The notes beneath the pieces are model-generated. The model saw only the letters and a list, made by a program, of their open reading frames with translations, ran no database searches and was not told the DNA's origin. A program made the position numbers and the translations under genes. Positions 43,946 through 56,400 of a stretch of 64,000 nucleotides of DNA are shown piece after piece. This DNA is from Salvia splendens (lineage: Eukaryota; Streptophyta; Magnoliopsida; Lamiales; Lamiaceae), in NCBI RefSeq assembly GCF_004379255.2, contig NC_056034.1, positions 34,351,262 through 34,415,261 on the forward strand, written 5' to 3'. Position 1 is the stretch's first letter. Each line of letters begins with the position of its first letter.

Positions 43946-46285
43946 ATGTGTCTAGAAATCCCTTTGAATAAAGGGGTTGGATTTCATGTTAATAAAGGGG
44001 TTCATACAACGAAAGGTTGGATTTTTTATTGTGGGGCCACTGATACTATGACCCCAGATAAGAATGATTTTAGTAGCATGAGTGAAATCACTAAGACCTA
44101 TATTAAAACAGCAAGTGGGGAATTGATTAATGTTGAAGGATCTGGCACTATTGAAATTTCTTCTACTCTTCATCTTAGAAATTGTTTATATGTTCCGACC
44201 TTATCTCATTGATTGATATCTATCAGTCGTGTGACAAAGGAGTTGAATTGTACTCTTCTGATGCACCCTGATTTCTGCATCTTATAGGATATTCGGACGA
44301 GGAGGATTCTTGGGCGTGGCACTGAGAAGTGTGGACTCTACTACGTGGACGAGATAGCTCAACATGGTAGTGCGATGCTGGCTCACAGACCCATAAAACA
44401 AGAAATTTGGCTGTGGCACCGAAGACCAGGACACCCTTCTCCTGGTTACTTTAAACTTCTTTTTCCGAACCTTTCTATTCCTACTGATTTTTTATGTGAG
44501 ACTTGTGTTTTGACAAAGAGCCACTGACAATCTTTTAAACTCTCGAACACTCGTATGCAATCTATCTTTTCTCTAGTACATGTTGATGTGTGGGGTCCCA
44601 GACCAATTGTTAGGGGGAATGGTTTTCGATACGTTGTTATATTTGTCGATGATTGCACTAGGATGACTTAGATCTAGTTTATGAAACATAAGTCTGAAGT
44701 TATGGTTAAGTTTGTCATGTTTTTTAAAATGGTCCAAACCCGATTTCATACCACCATCAAAACTCTTCGATCCGCTAATGGGAGGGAATTTGTTAATAGC
44801 TCCATGACTTAATTTTTTCAAGAAAAGCGAATGCTTTATCAAACTTCTTGTGCTTATACACCTGAACAAAATGGGGTGGCCGAACGAAAAAATCGGATAA
44901 TCTTAGAAATAACCCGAGCCCTAATGATTGAATCCAAAGTCCCAAAACATTTTTGGCCATAAGCCATAGCCACATCTATCTACCTCATGAATCGCCTACC
45001 CACAAAAATCCTTAACAAAAAACCCCTCTTGATATCATGTCCAACCTATCCAAAATCCCTCAACACTTGAACCTTCAACCCAAAGTCTTTGGCTGCACGG
45101 TCTATGTTCATGTCGCAAAACACGAAAGAACCAAATTATCCTCATGTGCTACCAAATGTATCTTCGTTGGGTATGGGGTAAACCAAAAGGGCTACCGATG
45201 TTTTGATCCCAATACCAGAAAAATCACCACCACCATGAATTGTAATTTCTTAGAAACCGAATTCTTCTACCACACCCACCTTAGTAGTCAGGGGGAGAGT
45301 GATCCCGGTAATTCCGTGGACTATCTAAGTTGGGTTGTGCCACTTCCAAACTCTTCGATTGAGGATCTAACAGAACCAGTTGTCACTGCCGCCGAGCATG
45401 TCTCGCCAATTGAGTCATCTCATCTGCGATCCCTTGATCCTTCTCCGATGATATCCGAGGTAATTACTGAACCAAGTCCCGATACGATTTCTACTCACCC
45501 GATAAGTGCAGAACCATCGGAAGAAAACAACACAATTGACAGTGACATTGGGAGGTATGTTCTTCCTCCCCGGAGCACAAGGGGAGTCCCGCCAAAGAGA
45601 TATTCTCCCAAAAAGATTGGGAAGAAAAGAAGATACGGAGTGGCGAATTTTGTGCAAGGAAATTTAGCAAAAATGGCAAGAGCATTCGAAGCTGCCCTAT
45701 ACGAAGAAGGAGAGATTCCGCAGTCAGCTGAGGAAGCAATGAAACATAAACATTGGAGGGAGGCTATGTTCACTGAGATGAAGGCACTAATGAGAAACAA
45801 TACTTAGGTCAAAGGCAAGTTGCCTGAAGGAGTAATGGCTGTTTGGTATATATGGGTGTTCACGATAAAAATGAGGCCAGACGACACGATAGAGAGATGT
45901 AAAGCCAGGCTTGTGGCAAAAGGATACACCCAAACGTATGGTGTTGATTACGCTGAGACTTTTTCACCCGTGGCGAAAATTAACACTGTAAGAGTATTGT
46001 TCTCGATTGCAGCCAACAAGGATTTGCCACTTGCAAGTTGTTCTGTGATAACAAGGCGGCTATAAGTATTTCTGAGAATCCAGTTCAACATGATCGAACT
46101 AAATATGTGGAGGTTGATAGGCACTTCATAAAGGACAATATTGAAGCAAAGATATTGAGATGTCTTATGTCAAATCTGAAGATCAACTGGCTGACATATT
46201 GACAAAGGCAGTGAACTCAAAGTCATTTCGGGAAGTATTGTGCAAGTTGAGCATCGAAAACCCCGTTACTTAACTTGAGGGGGAG
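43946..46285 (+). pseudogene. Degenerate copia polyprotein without gag and most of RT
   Basis: In order: a protease remnant (WIFYCGATDTMTPD; the usual Ser/Thr after Asp is lost), GAG-pre-integrase (GLYYVDEI, then LWHRRPGHPSPGYF), integrase with FVDDCTR and GVAERKNR, the integrase tail (CIFVGYGVNQKGYRCFDP, 45037-45807), and the reverse transcriptase start ([19 protein letters not shown]) at 45840-46040. At about 46030 the sequence jumps to RNase H ([19 protein letters not shown] and DQLADILTKAV), so the catalytic RT region is deleted. Many stops occur. The protein end is followed at once by the polypurine tract TTGAGGGGGAG. Confidence 0.85.
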
Positions 46286-46505
46286 TGTTGGAGAAGATCA
46301 CGCCAAATCACGGAAGATATGCAAGATAATATCTTACCAAACATAGGAGATATCAATCAATGTAATTAATTAATTTTTTCTTTGTATACTCTTTCTTAGT
46401 CCTATATAATAGTGTCTAAGGTATAATAAACATATGAATGAATAAGTAAAGCCCTCCTTTTGCCGATCCCAATCTCTCTTAACAAAATCCCAATCTCTCT
46501 TAACA
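46286..46505 (+). repeat. 3' LTR of the degenerate copia element
   Basis: TGTTGGAGAAGATCACGCC starts just after the polypurine tract. The end is either 46484 or 46505, because the last bases (AAATCCCAATCTCTCTTAACA-like) are duplicated in tandem. No partner 5' LTR exists upstream in the window. Confidence 0.7.
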
Positions 46506-46950
46506 CTAAGGATTTAGATCCCCTACTCTTACATCATATGTCGTCGGTATTCTCAAAAGATTCCTTGGTAAACTTTATTAAGAGGGTTCATGTCGTGTAC
46601 TATTATTATAACAACAAATAATTGTACTTCGGGAGAATTATTTTGCGGAATAGTATATACACGAGAAAATTATGAAAAATGATAAACATAGCATGACGAT
46701 GACAGACTACCTTATAATATTTTGTGCTCGCCACTTGGTGTCTATGTAATTTGCATGTGTTTCAGACTTTCGTGCACTTAATAGTATAATAGATTGTTGC
46801 TTTTTCAATAAAATAATACTTATATTTAAAAAGTTAGTAATCGAGTCAGTGGCTATCTCAAATTTTACCACATCTTTAACTGTAAATGCTTATTAACATT
46901 TTAGTATATCACATTTCTGAAATGATCTATTGATCGATAAATAAGAATGT
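46506..46950. other. Spacer, nothing recognised
   Basis: AT-rich DNA between the copia 3' LTR and a Stowaway MITE. No open frame or repeat was identified. Confidence 0.4.
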
Positions 46951-46952
46951 TA

Positions 46953-47210
46953 CTCCCTCCTTACCTCAATACATGTCCCACTTTGATCTAACATAAACTT
47001 TAAGAAATATATAAAAAATAAGTTAAAAAGTGAGTAATATGTAGGTCTCACTTATAAATACGTATTAATTTTATAATAAAATATGAATGAAATTGAGTTA
47101 GTGGAATATAGGGTCTGGTCTATTACCAAAATAATAAAAATAAAGTAAGATAATTAATAAAGGACGGATCAAAATAGAAAACTAGAACTCATAATTGAGT
47201 GCAAAGGGAG
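46953..47210. mobile_element. Stowaway MITE (258 bp)
   Basis: The left end CTCCCTCCTTACCTC follows TA (46951-46952). The right end GTGCAAAGGGAG precedes TA (47211-47212). The second copy of this region (60126) begins 10 bases before the right end of this element. Confidence 0.75.
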
Positions 47211-47821
47211 TATTATTCTTATGGGAAAAACATTAACGGTAAATTAAGATCTATTCTTATGGGAAAAACATTAATGGTAAAATAGGATCTTAGTCAAATT
47301 ACGTAATCGCAATATATACAATATGATTCACTTTCAAGTGGCCTCTCTCTCAAGTAAAATACTATGAAACAACGAAAATAATACAAAATTGTTGTCGTCA
47401 CCAGGGATTAAAGAACTTAATTATAGTCATTAACCATATATTGTGGCTCTTTGTTTAATGTTTTAGATCATGTGCGTGTTTCTCACTTGAGTGGGAAGCA
47501 TACTGCGGGTAATATTATTAGTTAATATAGGTTTTGGACATGATTTTCTCGCCCTTAAACAATAACTAATACTATTAATTAGATTGGTTTAGACTTTAAT
47601 TAAGTGGTTAAATTAAACGTATTGGAGGGTTTTTTTGGCGACTATTAATAGTCGCAGCTTAATATTAGGCACGTTTAAGTGGCTGGATATTGGAGCTAAA
47701 AAAATAAACTTTAGATAGAAGTCTTCCTATAAACTATAAAAATGGTTTTAAAGATCACAAATTTTATAATAGTTGTCAACTTTTTACGATGGGTCTTTAG
47801 TAAAACACTGATAACATATAA

Positions 47822-48010
47822 ACCCTCCGTCCCAAGGAAAATGACTCATTCCTTGGGTGGCACGGGATTTTATGCATTTTTATTTTATGTGTTAAGTGGA
47901 GAGCGTAAAGTAAGATAGAGAGAATAAAGTAGAGATAAATGTATTTTCGTTTTTAGTAATGGGTCATCTTGGTTGGGACAAATTAAAAAGGAAAGTGGGT
48001 CTAGTATATT
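47822..48010. mobile_element. Stowaway-related fragment
   Basis: AACCCTCCGTCCCAAGGAAA begins near 47823, and GGGTCATCTTGGTTGGGAC with GGAAAGTGGGT ends it. It is related to the inner block at 5936-6105. The right TIR is not clear. It is repeated at about 60747-60930. Confidence 0.5.
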
Positions 48011-48037
48011 TAATTCTATGTGGCACAGTTAATTATA

Positions 48038-48260
48038 CTCTTTGTGTCCCATTAAAATGAAAACTTTTGGGACAACTTGAGTTTTAATGCACAATTGATA
48101 AATTAAGAGATATGTAGAAAGGAAAAGTAATTGAAGTATTGTTATTAGATAATGATGCTCATCTCATTAAAGAGAAATGAGTTAACAAATATAAAAGTGT
48201 GTTATTTATACGAAACGGACGAAAATAGAAATAATCTCTATTTTTATGAGACAGATAGAG
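48038..48260. mobile_element. Stowaway MITE (223 bp)
   Basis: The left end CTCTTTGTGTCCCATTAAAA follows TA (48036-48037). The right end, on the other strand CTCTATCTGTCTCATAAAAA, precedes TA (48261-48262). It is duplicated in the 60-64 kb copy. Confidence 0.7.
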
Positions 48261-49577
48261 TATTTAATAATATTACGTGACATAATTAATTATATTTAAC
48301 CTATTATGTGGTATACTAAATACTCCATTCGTCCTATAGAAATAGACTCAATTTTCTTTTTTTCATCTATTTCATATAAATAGTCCATATCCATTTACGG
48401 AAACATTTTCTCCTTTTTACTTTATCATTTATAAGGGCATCCACAATGGGGCAAACTATAGTCTGCCCTATAACAATCTATAGTCCTCCACATCAGCATT
48501 CTATAGTCTTGCCTATTCACGTGCAATGGGGCGGACTATAGACCACCCTAAAGCCCGCCTTATCTTTTAACAACCATTTTGTAATTTTTTAATTTTTTTT
48601 AATATAATAAAATAGCAAAATATACGTTAATTAAGATCGCAATACGAAAAACATCATTTTATTAAAAAAAACTACAATTTCAACAACGGTTGCATGACCA
48701 AATTTCTTCAACCATATCGAACATTAGGCAAGCATTGTATTGCTGGTTGCGCATTGTGATATGCCGCTAGAACCTCATTGTTGTCCATCGGTAAACCTCG
48801 AACGTGAGGCGGGGTCACCACACCGGGGCTAGGTCTAGCTTCCTCATCATCCCACTCGGTGACTCTTGCACCTTCATCATTGACTATCATATTATGCAAG
48901 ATTATGCTTGTGTACATGACATCGACGATGACAGCCTTGTACCAAAAATTTGTCGGACGATTCACATCCTTCTGCACAACCTCCTGCCGTTGAGCAAAAA
49001 AAAAGCTCGCAGACCCGTTGGGGTGGTGATCATCTTCAAAAAACAGGCCACCTCGAGTATATGTCATCGACCAAGTCGTGCCCCATATGATGCCAGCGTC
49101 CGTTGGCAGTGAACTCGATGGCCTAGCCATTTCCATTGCATTGGTTGGTGAAGAGTGTGATGTGTTCAGGATGTCAATGTCGTTGTTCGACCAGGCCACA
49201 ACGAAGCAAGCATGCCAAATCCAGAGTCGTTGGTTAGTGATGGCTTCAAGGGTCATCGTCGAGTGCGTGCCCTTGTATCCATTGGTGAATTGTCCTCTAC
49301 ACACGGTCGGGTAATTCTCCCACTCCCAGTTCATACAGATTATGCTTCCCAACATTCCAGGAAACTCGTGTGTCCTCTCGTATAATTTCACAAGGGACTG
49401 GAAATCAGTAGCGATCAGCTTAAGCATATATGCGTTGCTGAAAGCCTCCACAACTTTTGCACAAAATGTTTTCAGACACTCGGGCCCAGTTGTCTCCCCG
49501 ACGTGGAAATACTAATCGAACATATTCATCGTGCCGCCGTAGGTTAACTGCCGATGCTATCGGTATGATACCGGAAG

Positions 49578-51212
49578 CAGTGGCAGATGCAAAAATGAAC
49601 GTAAGTAGGGGCTAAATTTTCAAAAAATTACATTAAAAATAAATTTGTAGGTAATTTAGATTATTTATAGGGGCTTTTATATAATAATATATAGAGTGAA
49701 CTATATAAAATGACCCTGACGTTTCCATTTGTTTCACTCCAGACCCCTAACTTTTAAAAATATCGCCACAAGTCTCTAGCCTTTAACATAATCACGTATC
49801 AGGTTTTTTTGGACAAAAAGACCCTTCAGCCCTAAAAGGGCATTATGGTCATACCACATGGATTCTGCAGTGGCGGCCCTGCATGCTGCTTGCAACCCTG
49901 GCGTGATTTGACGGCCGCGTGTCAGCCATCAGTTATGATGGGTGAGTCAGCAGCGGTTCAGTCGACATACCACACATACATACCACGTATACCATACTCC
50001 ATTTGTAATTTAACAAATACATTTCAAAAATTTCACTCTGCAAAGGGACGATCTAATCTAATATGTAAACGGCCCAGAATTAAGGTGACAGAGAAAAATA
50101 TAATTCCAAACCTTATATTGTATTTCCCAAATTTTGAATTATAAATACAATAAGCTAAATATAAAAATGATTAAAGGTTATACCTCGGCTGCTTACTCGA
50201 ACCAACAATATTACTACGCCTTTATTTAGTTTATTATTTAATTGATGTAAACTGGCGTAGAATCATTGCTGCTGAGAGATGTAAACTGGCGTAGAATCAT
50301 TTTATACTAAAGTAAGAATGCCGTTGTTCAACCATAACAAAAAGTCAAAAACCATTCATTTAGTGGTGATTTAGTAAATAAAAAATTAATTTATTGATTA
50401 CAATTTGTTTGAATAATATAAAATTCTTATGACTATTATTTATTAGAGTCAAATCATTATCTCTATCTAGAATGAGTAGCAATACATAATAATGTTAAAT
50501 GTTTAAACATTAAATAAGATTATTAATTTATTAGTACTATATTTTTTGTTATTTTTATATAAAAAAATAGTGTCACTCCTCATTTTATGGCCAGCCGGCT
50601 ACCTATACATATTTTAAAGAAATTCGATATTTCGTAAGAATGGCGTCCTCAATTATAATTCAATTATGTTCCTCTATTATATATAAAAAAGGCGTCTTCT
50701 TTTCTTATTTTTTATAATTACATGTTAATTACGTTACGAAAAATATGATTTAGTAATGATTTGACACCATGGCCCATCTAATCATACAATTAAGTGAATT
50801 CACTATGCCCAGATTTTAAAACATTTAAGAATGGTGCAAAACTGAAACGATTGATTAACCAATAAACATCAATTTTGATTTGACAAAGGTCATGTCTGCA
50901 ACACAGAGTAGGCCTGCAAGAAAGAGCAATTTGTCTGAAATGCCCTGCAAGGCATAAGGGCATTTTAGTCTGAAAAATGACTATAAATATATGATATGTG
51001 ATTATGTTAAAGGTCAGAGCCTTGTGGTGATATTTTTAAAAGTCAGGAGTCTGGAGTGAAACAAATGGAAACATCAGGGACATTTTATGTAGTTCACTCT
51101 AATATATATATAATATGAATAATTTTTTGAACTTTATAATAGAAAAAAATTAAAAAAAATAAATTCATTAAGAGCTTAAGCCACTCCCCCTATGTATGTA
51201 GTTCCGCCAGTG
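49578..51212. mobile_element. hAT MITE in the Harbinger transposase
   Basis: The ends are CAGTGGCAGATGC and, on the other strand, CACTGGCGGAACTAC. The 8-bp TSD ACCGGAAG is perfect (49570-49577 and 51213-51220). The shell (AGTAGGGGCTAAATTTTCAAAA) is related to the element at 9992. Most of its length is the nested element at 49693-51100. Confidence 0.88.
49693..51100. mobile_element. Long-TIR element nested in the hAT MITE (1408 bp)
   Basis: The ends AGAGTGAACTATATAAAATG and, on the other strand, AGAGTGAACTACATAAAATG start inverted repeats of more than 100 bases (through TTTCACTCCAGAC, TTTTAAAAATATC and CTTTAACATAATCAC). The flanks are AT repeats; AATATAT occurs on both sides, so the TSD length (7-9) is ambiguous. 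Long TIRs suggest a Mutator-like element. No transposase was recognised; a 99-codon frame at 49845-50144 shows no known domain. Confidence 0.75.
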
Positions 51213-51837
51213 ACCGGAAGTATGTGTCGCGTGCCTCCAACGTGTGAATAATGTGCAGAAAAAGATCTTGTCGCATTCTAAATCAGCAGTGAAAAACCGT
51301 CGGGCCCCAGCATGCTTCATCGGAAAAAGGTATGTGAACGGATGTTGGCAGCTTCGTCGTGCTCTCGGTGGACCGAGGTCCGACATTGGATTGGCCTCGA
51401 GGCTTCCTTCGCCTCTTGCTGGTCACGCTCACGTTTAGACAAGAGATCGTTCATAGTCCGAGCCACGTAATCGAATAGGGCTCGAGTCAAGGCCCGATTT
51501 ATGTCGCAAGTGGTAGTGAGGTCATCGACTGGATTCATTTTACTAGGGTGAGAGAGAATTGAGTAAGGGAAATAGGAGTTGGTGTCAGAAATAAATGGGA
51601 AATTAGGTAAATTTATAGAGTGAAAAAATGAAATAAAAAAAAATTTAAAAAATGTTAACATCGTCCGACCTATCGTCTGCTCGCCCGCCTCATTATATGG
51701 GGCGGGCGATCATCGTCCGCCTCATTATATGCGAACTAAGCTTAGGGCGTGGGCATGGGGCGTGGCTTCGTCCGCCCACCTGCAATGGCAGACGATGCAT
51801 CAGGCGTGGCATCATCTACCCCTTTGTGATGCCCTAA

Positions 51838-52560
51838 GTCTCACAATCCACTACATTGTTTCAACTACTTTTTCTCATTCCCTCTTAATTTACCAATTAT
51901 GTATTAAAACTCGTATCATCTCTTGATAGTATTTTTTTAGGATGGAGGGAGCATATGTCTTAAGAAAAACACTTCTCCCAAATAAACTATGTGCTTCAAC
52001 TTTAGACACCGCTTTGGACACCGCCACCTGCATCTGGGAGAGGGAGAACCTGTCAGTCGCCCAAATATCTGACTGATCATGAGCTCATTGACTACCATAT
52101 GCAGTTGTGCAGGCTTGCCTAGTGGACCTAAGCGACCCATTTCGACCTTGTAACAGTCATTGCTCCGCCCCCTTCTTGTCAAAGTCGGAACCTTTTTTTT
52201 AAGATCTTTGAAAATGGGTGAAGAAGCAAAACAAAATTCGCGTGCAGGTTCAGGCGAACGCCGCCAGATCGAGAACGCATAGTTAAACATTGTCCGAGAA
52301 ATCACCAAAGAACAATGGAATCAACGCTTCAATCATGATAAACGGAAATCTAAAAATAGAAATCCTTATTTTTTTTCTGTGATTTGATCCAACGACTATT
52401 GATTATTTGAGAATGGGTGAAGATGCAAATGTCCTCCGTTCCTAAATAAATATTAATATTATGTGCTCTAGCTTTTTTAATGTTAGCATAAAAGGATTGG
52501 TTAATTTTTGAGTAACATGGCGGAGATAGTTTATGATTTCAAAACTTTTTTTAAAATCAC
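51838..52560. other. Spacer, unassigned
   Basis: A Stowaway-like right end (AGGATGGAGGGAGCA) lies at 51939-51953. The minus strand holds an open frame of 123 codons (52308-51937, with GRLGPLGKPAQLHMVVNELM) of unknown identity that could be a gene fragment. Nothing else was recognised. Confidence 0.35.
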
Positions 52561-52565
52561 AACAC

Positions 52566-53392
52566 TGTTGGAATCGTGCTTGGTCAACGACATTGACTAA
52601 TAATAAATGTTACAAGACATTTAATTTTGTGAAATTAAATGTAATAGCGTCGATCTACGTTCCGAGTAGATGACCGTAGTATATTCATTTTCTCAAATCC
52701 GATTCCAAGTGAGTGAGAAATAATATATCAAAGTTGGTCACAATAAAGCTAAAAATGAGCTATGAGAAAAACTAAGGGATTAATTAACTAAGTGTTAATT
52801 TTCCCAAATCGGGGATGATAAACTTCTTTGATGAAGTATTTAATAAGATGAATTATTATGTGTAATAATTATCGTGGAATAAGATCGGTGACAGAGCCCA
52901 CACACGCGCGCCGTCGCCGCCCGCCCGCGAGCTGCGCACCGTGACCCGTGCCTCGTGCCTTGGATCTTGGCCGCTTATTCTTTTTAGATCACCCCAAACT
53001 CCATCAATGCCCCTGCGGGTGGACTTGGCCTATAAATAGGCATGCATCCATTGCATTCTGTACAGAACATACACAAGCATTCTTGCATACACGCTCTCTC
53101 CCTCTCTGCATAATCTTCCCGTCGAAGCTCTGCCCCCGCCTTCCTCCCGTTCGCCGGAGCTCTCCTGCTAGCGGTGCTGCTACTTCAGAGACGAAGCTGT
53201 TTTATCTTTGGGGATGACACGCCAAACCGTGAGCACTATCGGGGCGTATCTCGTCTTGTGGAAATTGCCTCGACTCGGCTTACCTCTTTCCACAAGTTTT
53301 CCGTGTAATTTTTTCAGTTATTTCCGTGTAAATTTTCCTAGTTTTTCCGTGTAATTTTCGTCCGTCAAGTTTGTATCTCAAATTTTTCAACA
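52566..53392 (+). repeat. 5' LTR (827 bp)
   Basis: It runs from TGTTGGAATCGTGCTTGG to AAATTTTTCAACA, with a TATA region CCTATAAATAGG at 53030-53041. Relative to the 3' LTR it lacks about 244 bases between two ACTCCA motifs. Confidence 0.9.
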
Positions 53393-53469
53393 ATCGCAAG
53401 ACGAAGTATTCTTGCCACTAAAAGAGTTTACACACACCAACTGAACTTAATCAACACCTTTACTTGGAG

Positions 53470-56400
53470 ATGTCGACTGACCCGTCTACCGCCACTGCCA
53501 CCGTTCCATCCACTGTGTCCCCTGTTGCACCCGTCAGCACGTCGTCGGACATAACGATGATTCCGACTCCTGGCTTCTCAACTTCTTCCTCAACAACCCC
53601 TTAGATTTGACAACCCCTTTGGGACGGTTTCCGGATTCACCTCGAGTGGATCGGTTGGTTCCACTTTCAGTGGTTCCATTGGATCCTTCATTGGGTCGAG
53701 TGTCGGGCCTTCGGGCACAGCACGGGTGTTGGATCCTTCGGGGTCAACATGAGTGCTAGCTCCTTGGGGGTAGCACGGGTGCTGGATCCTTCGGGGTCGG
53801 CACGGGTGCTGGATCCATCGGGGTCAGCACAAGTGCAGGGGCCTCCATGCTCCATGCAACTATGGGGGTACTGTGCCCCAACCAATTGTTAGCTCATACG
53901 GGGGGCAACGGACTTGGTCTCTTTCATGAGACAAACTCGGCACCAATGGCACCAAGGATGATGCCACCCGCCAAGAAGCCATCGAAATTCACGGGAACGG
54001 ATTTCAAGAGATGGCAACAGAAAATGTTGTTCTACCTAACAACGTTGGGCGTCGTGAACTTCCTCAAGGAGAATGAGCCAACCCCGCCAAGTGAGGACGA
54101 GGCACGTGTCGAGATGTACGTCGAGTATGACGATTGGCGCAAAGGAGACTATCTTTGTAAAAACTTTATTTTAAGTGCTTTAGATGATAGTCTCTACAAC
54201 GTGTATTGTACTATTCTCACATCAAAACAAGTGTAGGAAATGCTAGATAAGAAGTATCGTAGTGATGATGCGGGCACTAAGTACTTAGACTACAAAATGG
54301 TCGACTCCGACCAATCATGGACCAAGTGCAAGAGTTTCAGCTGAACATCCACGACCTCGCCGCCGAGGGAATGGCCCTGCCTGAAGCTTTCAAGGCGGGT
54401 ACGGTCATTGAAAAACTTCCACCCGGCTGGAAGGACTTCAAGAGCTACCTTAAGCACAAGCGAAAGGAGATGAATCTTGAAGACTTGATCGTAAAACTGT
54501 GCATCGAGTCAGACGTGTGCAAACACGATGATTTGGCTAAGGTCCATGGCCCAAATGTTGCGAAGGCCAATTTATTGGAGCGCGGCGGTCCCTCCAACAA
54601 ACGCTCCCGTCCAACTGCAAAGGATAAGGGCAAGAAGAAGCAGCCTGTGAGTAAGGTTGAAGGCAATTGCTACAACTGTGGCAAACCTGGCTACTTTTCC
54701 AAGACTGCCGCAAGCCGAACAAGAAGCCCCTTGCCCACGTTGTTGAAAAAGAGTTCAAGGACTGGGATGAAAGTGACCTTGTTGTTGTGGTCACGGAAGA
54801 AGTCAACCTTGTTGATAACAAAGGTGACTGGTATATCGACACTGGAGCTACTGCCCACGTCTGTGCCGATAAGAGCAAGTTCGCCTCCTACACCGTTGTT
54901 GAATGGATGAAGATCAATATGGGGAATCAAGCCTCGTCTCAAGTCCTCGGCATTGGGGACGTGATTTTCATGATGGCCTCTGGCGTCACCATCACTTTGA
55001 AGGATGTGTTGCACGTCCCGGACATCCGCAAGAACCTAGTGTGGGGATCAATACTAATGAATAAGGGTTTAAACTTGTATTCGAATCTGATAGGTTTTCT
55101 TTGTACAAGTTTGGAAAGTCACTCGGAAAAGATTTTGTAACCGACGAACTTTTCAAGCTTAGTGTAGCTACACACCATGTCCCTAAGCCGTTGGCTAATA
55201 ATAAGAATGCACCTACTTCTTCTTACTTGACTGAGTGTTCTAACTTGTGGCACAATAGATTGAGACATGTAAATCCAAATGCCATTAAAAGATTAGTAAG
55301 TTTAGATTTACTAATGGCAAATGAAGTAGAAACTCAAAACAAATGTGAAACTTGTCTTGAGGCGAAAATGACTAAGTTACCGTTTCATTCGGTTGAACGG
55401 AACACGAAACCCTTAAATTAATTCACACGGACGTATGTGACTTAAAATTGGTGCAAACGAGAGGTGGTAAAAAATACTTTATCACATTCATAGATGATTG
55501 CACAAGATATTGTTATGTCTATCTTTTAAGAAGTAAAGACGAAGCAATAGAAGCGTTCAAAAATTATAAGAACGAAGTCGAGAATCAATTTGGATGTAAA
55601 ATCAAAATGATTCGAAGTGATAGAGGAGGTGAATACGTAGCCCCGTTTGAGGAATTATGCAACGCAAGTGGTATAATTCATCAAACAACTGCACCATATT
55701 CACCATAATCTAATGGTGTTGCAGAACGCAAGAATCGAACTCTCAAAGAGATGATGAATGCGTTACTGATCAGCTCGGGGATGCCCCAGAACATGTGGGG
55801 GGAAGCTGTTTTGACAGCCAACTACATCCTAAACAAAATCACATGCAAAGGTAAGGACGTTACTCTTTATGAGTTGTGGAAGGGAAGGAAGTCATCCTAC
55901 AATACCTCAAAGTGTGGGGGTGTTTGGCAAAGGTATTCTCCGCCAAAGAAGTTACAATCGGTCCTAAAATGGTTGACTGCATCTTCATTGGGTATGCACT
56001 TAATAGTAGTGCATATCGATTTGTTGTCCACAAGTCTGAAATACCGACTGTGACCGTGGAAACAACAATTGAGTAAAGAAATGTTATATTTCTTGAAAAT
56101 ATATTTCCTCGCAAAGACAAGGAAAATATTGCACCCAATTCAGAGACGAGAATTGAGGATGAAGCCACTAGTTCTAAATCAGTGGATGAAGAGCCAGAAT
56201 CGTGCAAGCGAATAAGGCCTGATCCAAACGATGTGGTACCAAGACGTGGTAACAGGGTCAGAACACCAAAGACATTTGGTCCTGACTATATTGCATTTAT
56301 GTTGGATGAAGAACCAACATCGATAAAAGTAGCCTTTGATGGCCCAGACAGGTTGCATTGGAGAGAAGTTGTTCAAAGCGAAATTGATTCAATTTTGCTA

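Larger units (their letters stand above)
48708..51538 (-). pseudogene. Harbinger transposase, split and catalytically dead
   Basis: The N-terminus MNPVDDLTTTCDINRALTRA starts at 51538 and runs to about 51320. After stops and frame changes FRMRQDLFLHIIHTLEARDT is readable (about 51225-51290). A hAT MITE then interrupts the gene (49578-51212). The rest (49560-48708) shows EFPGMLGSIICMNWEWEN, where the first catalytic Asp is Ile, SNNDIDILNTS with the second Asp kept, and QKDVNRPTNF, where the catalytic Glu is Asn. A 46-bp segment encoding the AIRQL region is missing at 49559 but present in the copy at 62475-62525. Confidence 0.85.
48435..51834 (-). mobile_element. PIF/Harbinger element interrupted by nested MITEs
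   Basis: The left end GGGCATCCACAATGGGGC follows TAA (48432-48434). The right end, on the other strand GGGCATCACAAAGGGG, precedes TAA (51835-51837). The length of 3400 bp includes a 1635-bp hAT MITE. The transposase is on the minus strand. Subterminal CTATAGTC motifs recur at 48459-48545. Confidence 0.85.

Noticed and set aside
49845..50144. 99-codon frame, repeated at 62813-63112
   Set aside because: It lies within the long-TIR element; its identity in the second copy only reflects the repeat of the whole region.
51937..52308. Minus-strand 123-codon frame as a gene
   Set aside because: No domain recognised, no homologous motif in the window, and it overlaps MITE-derived DNA at its end.
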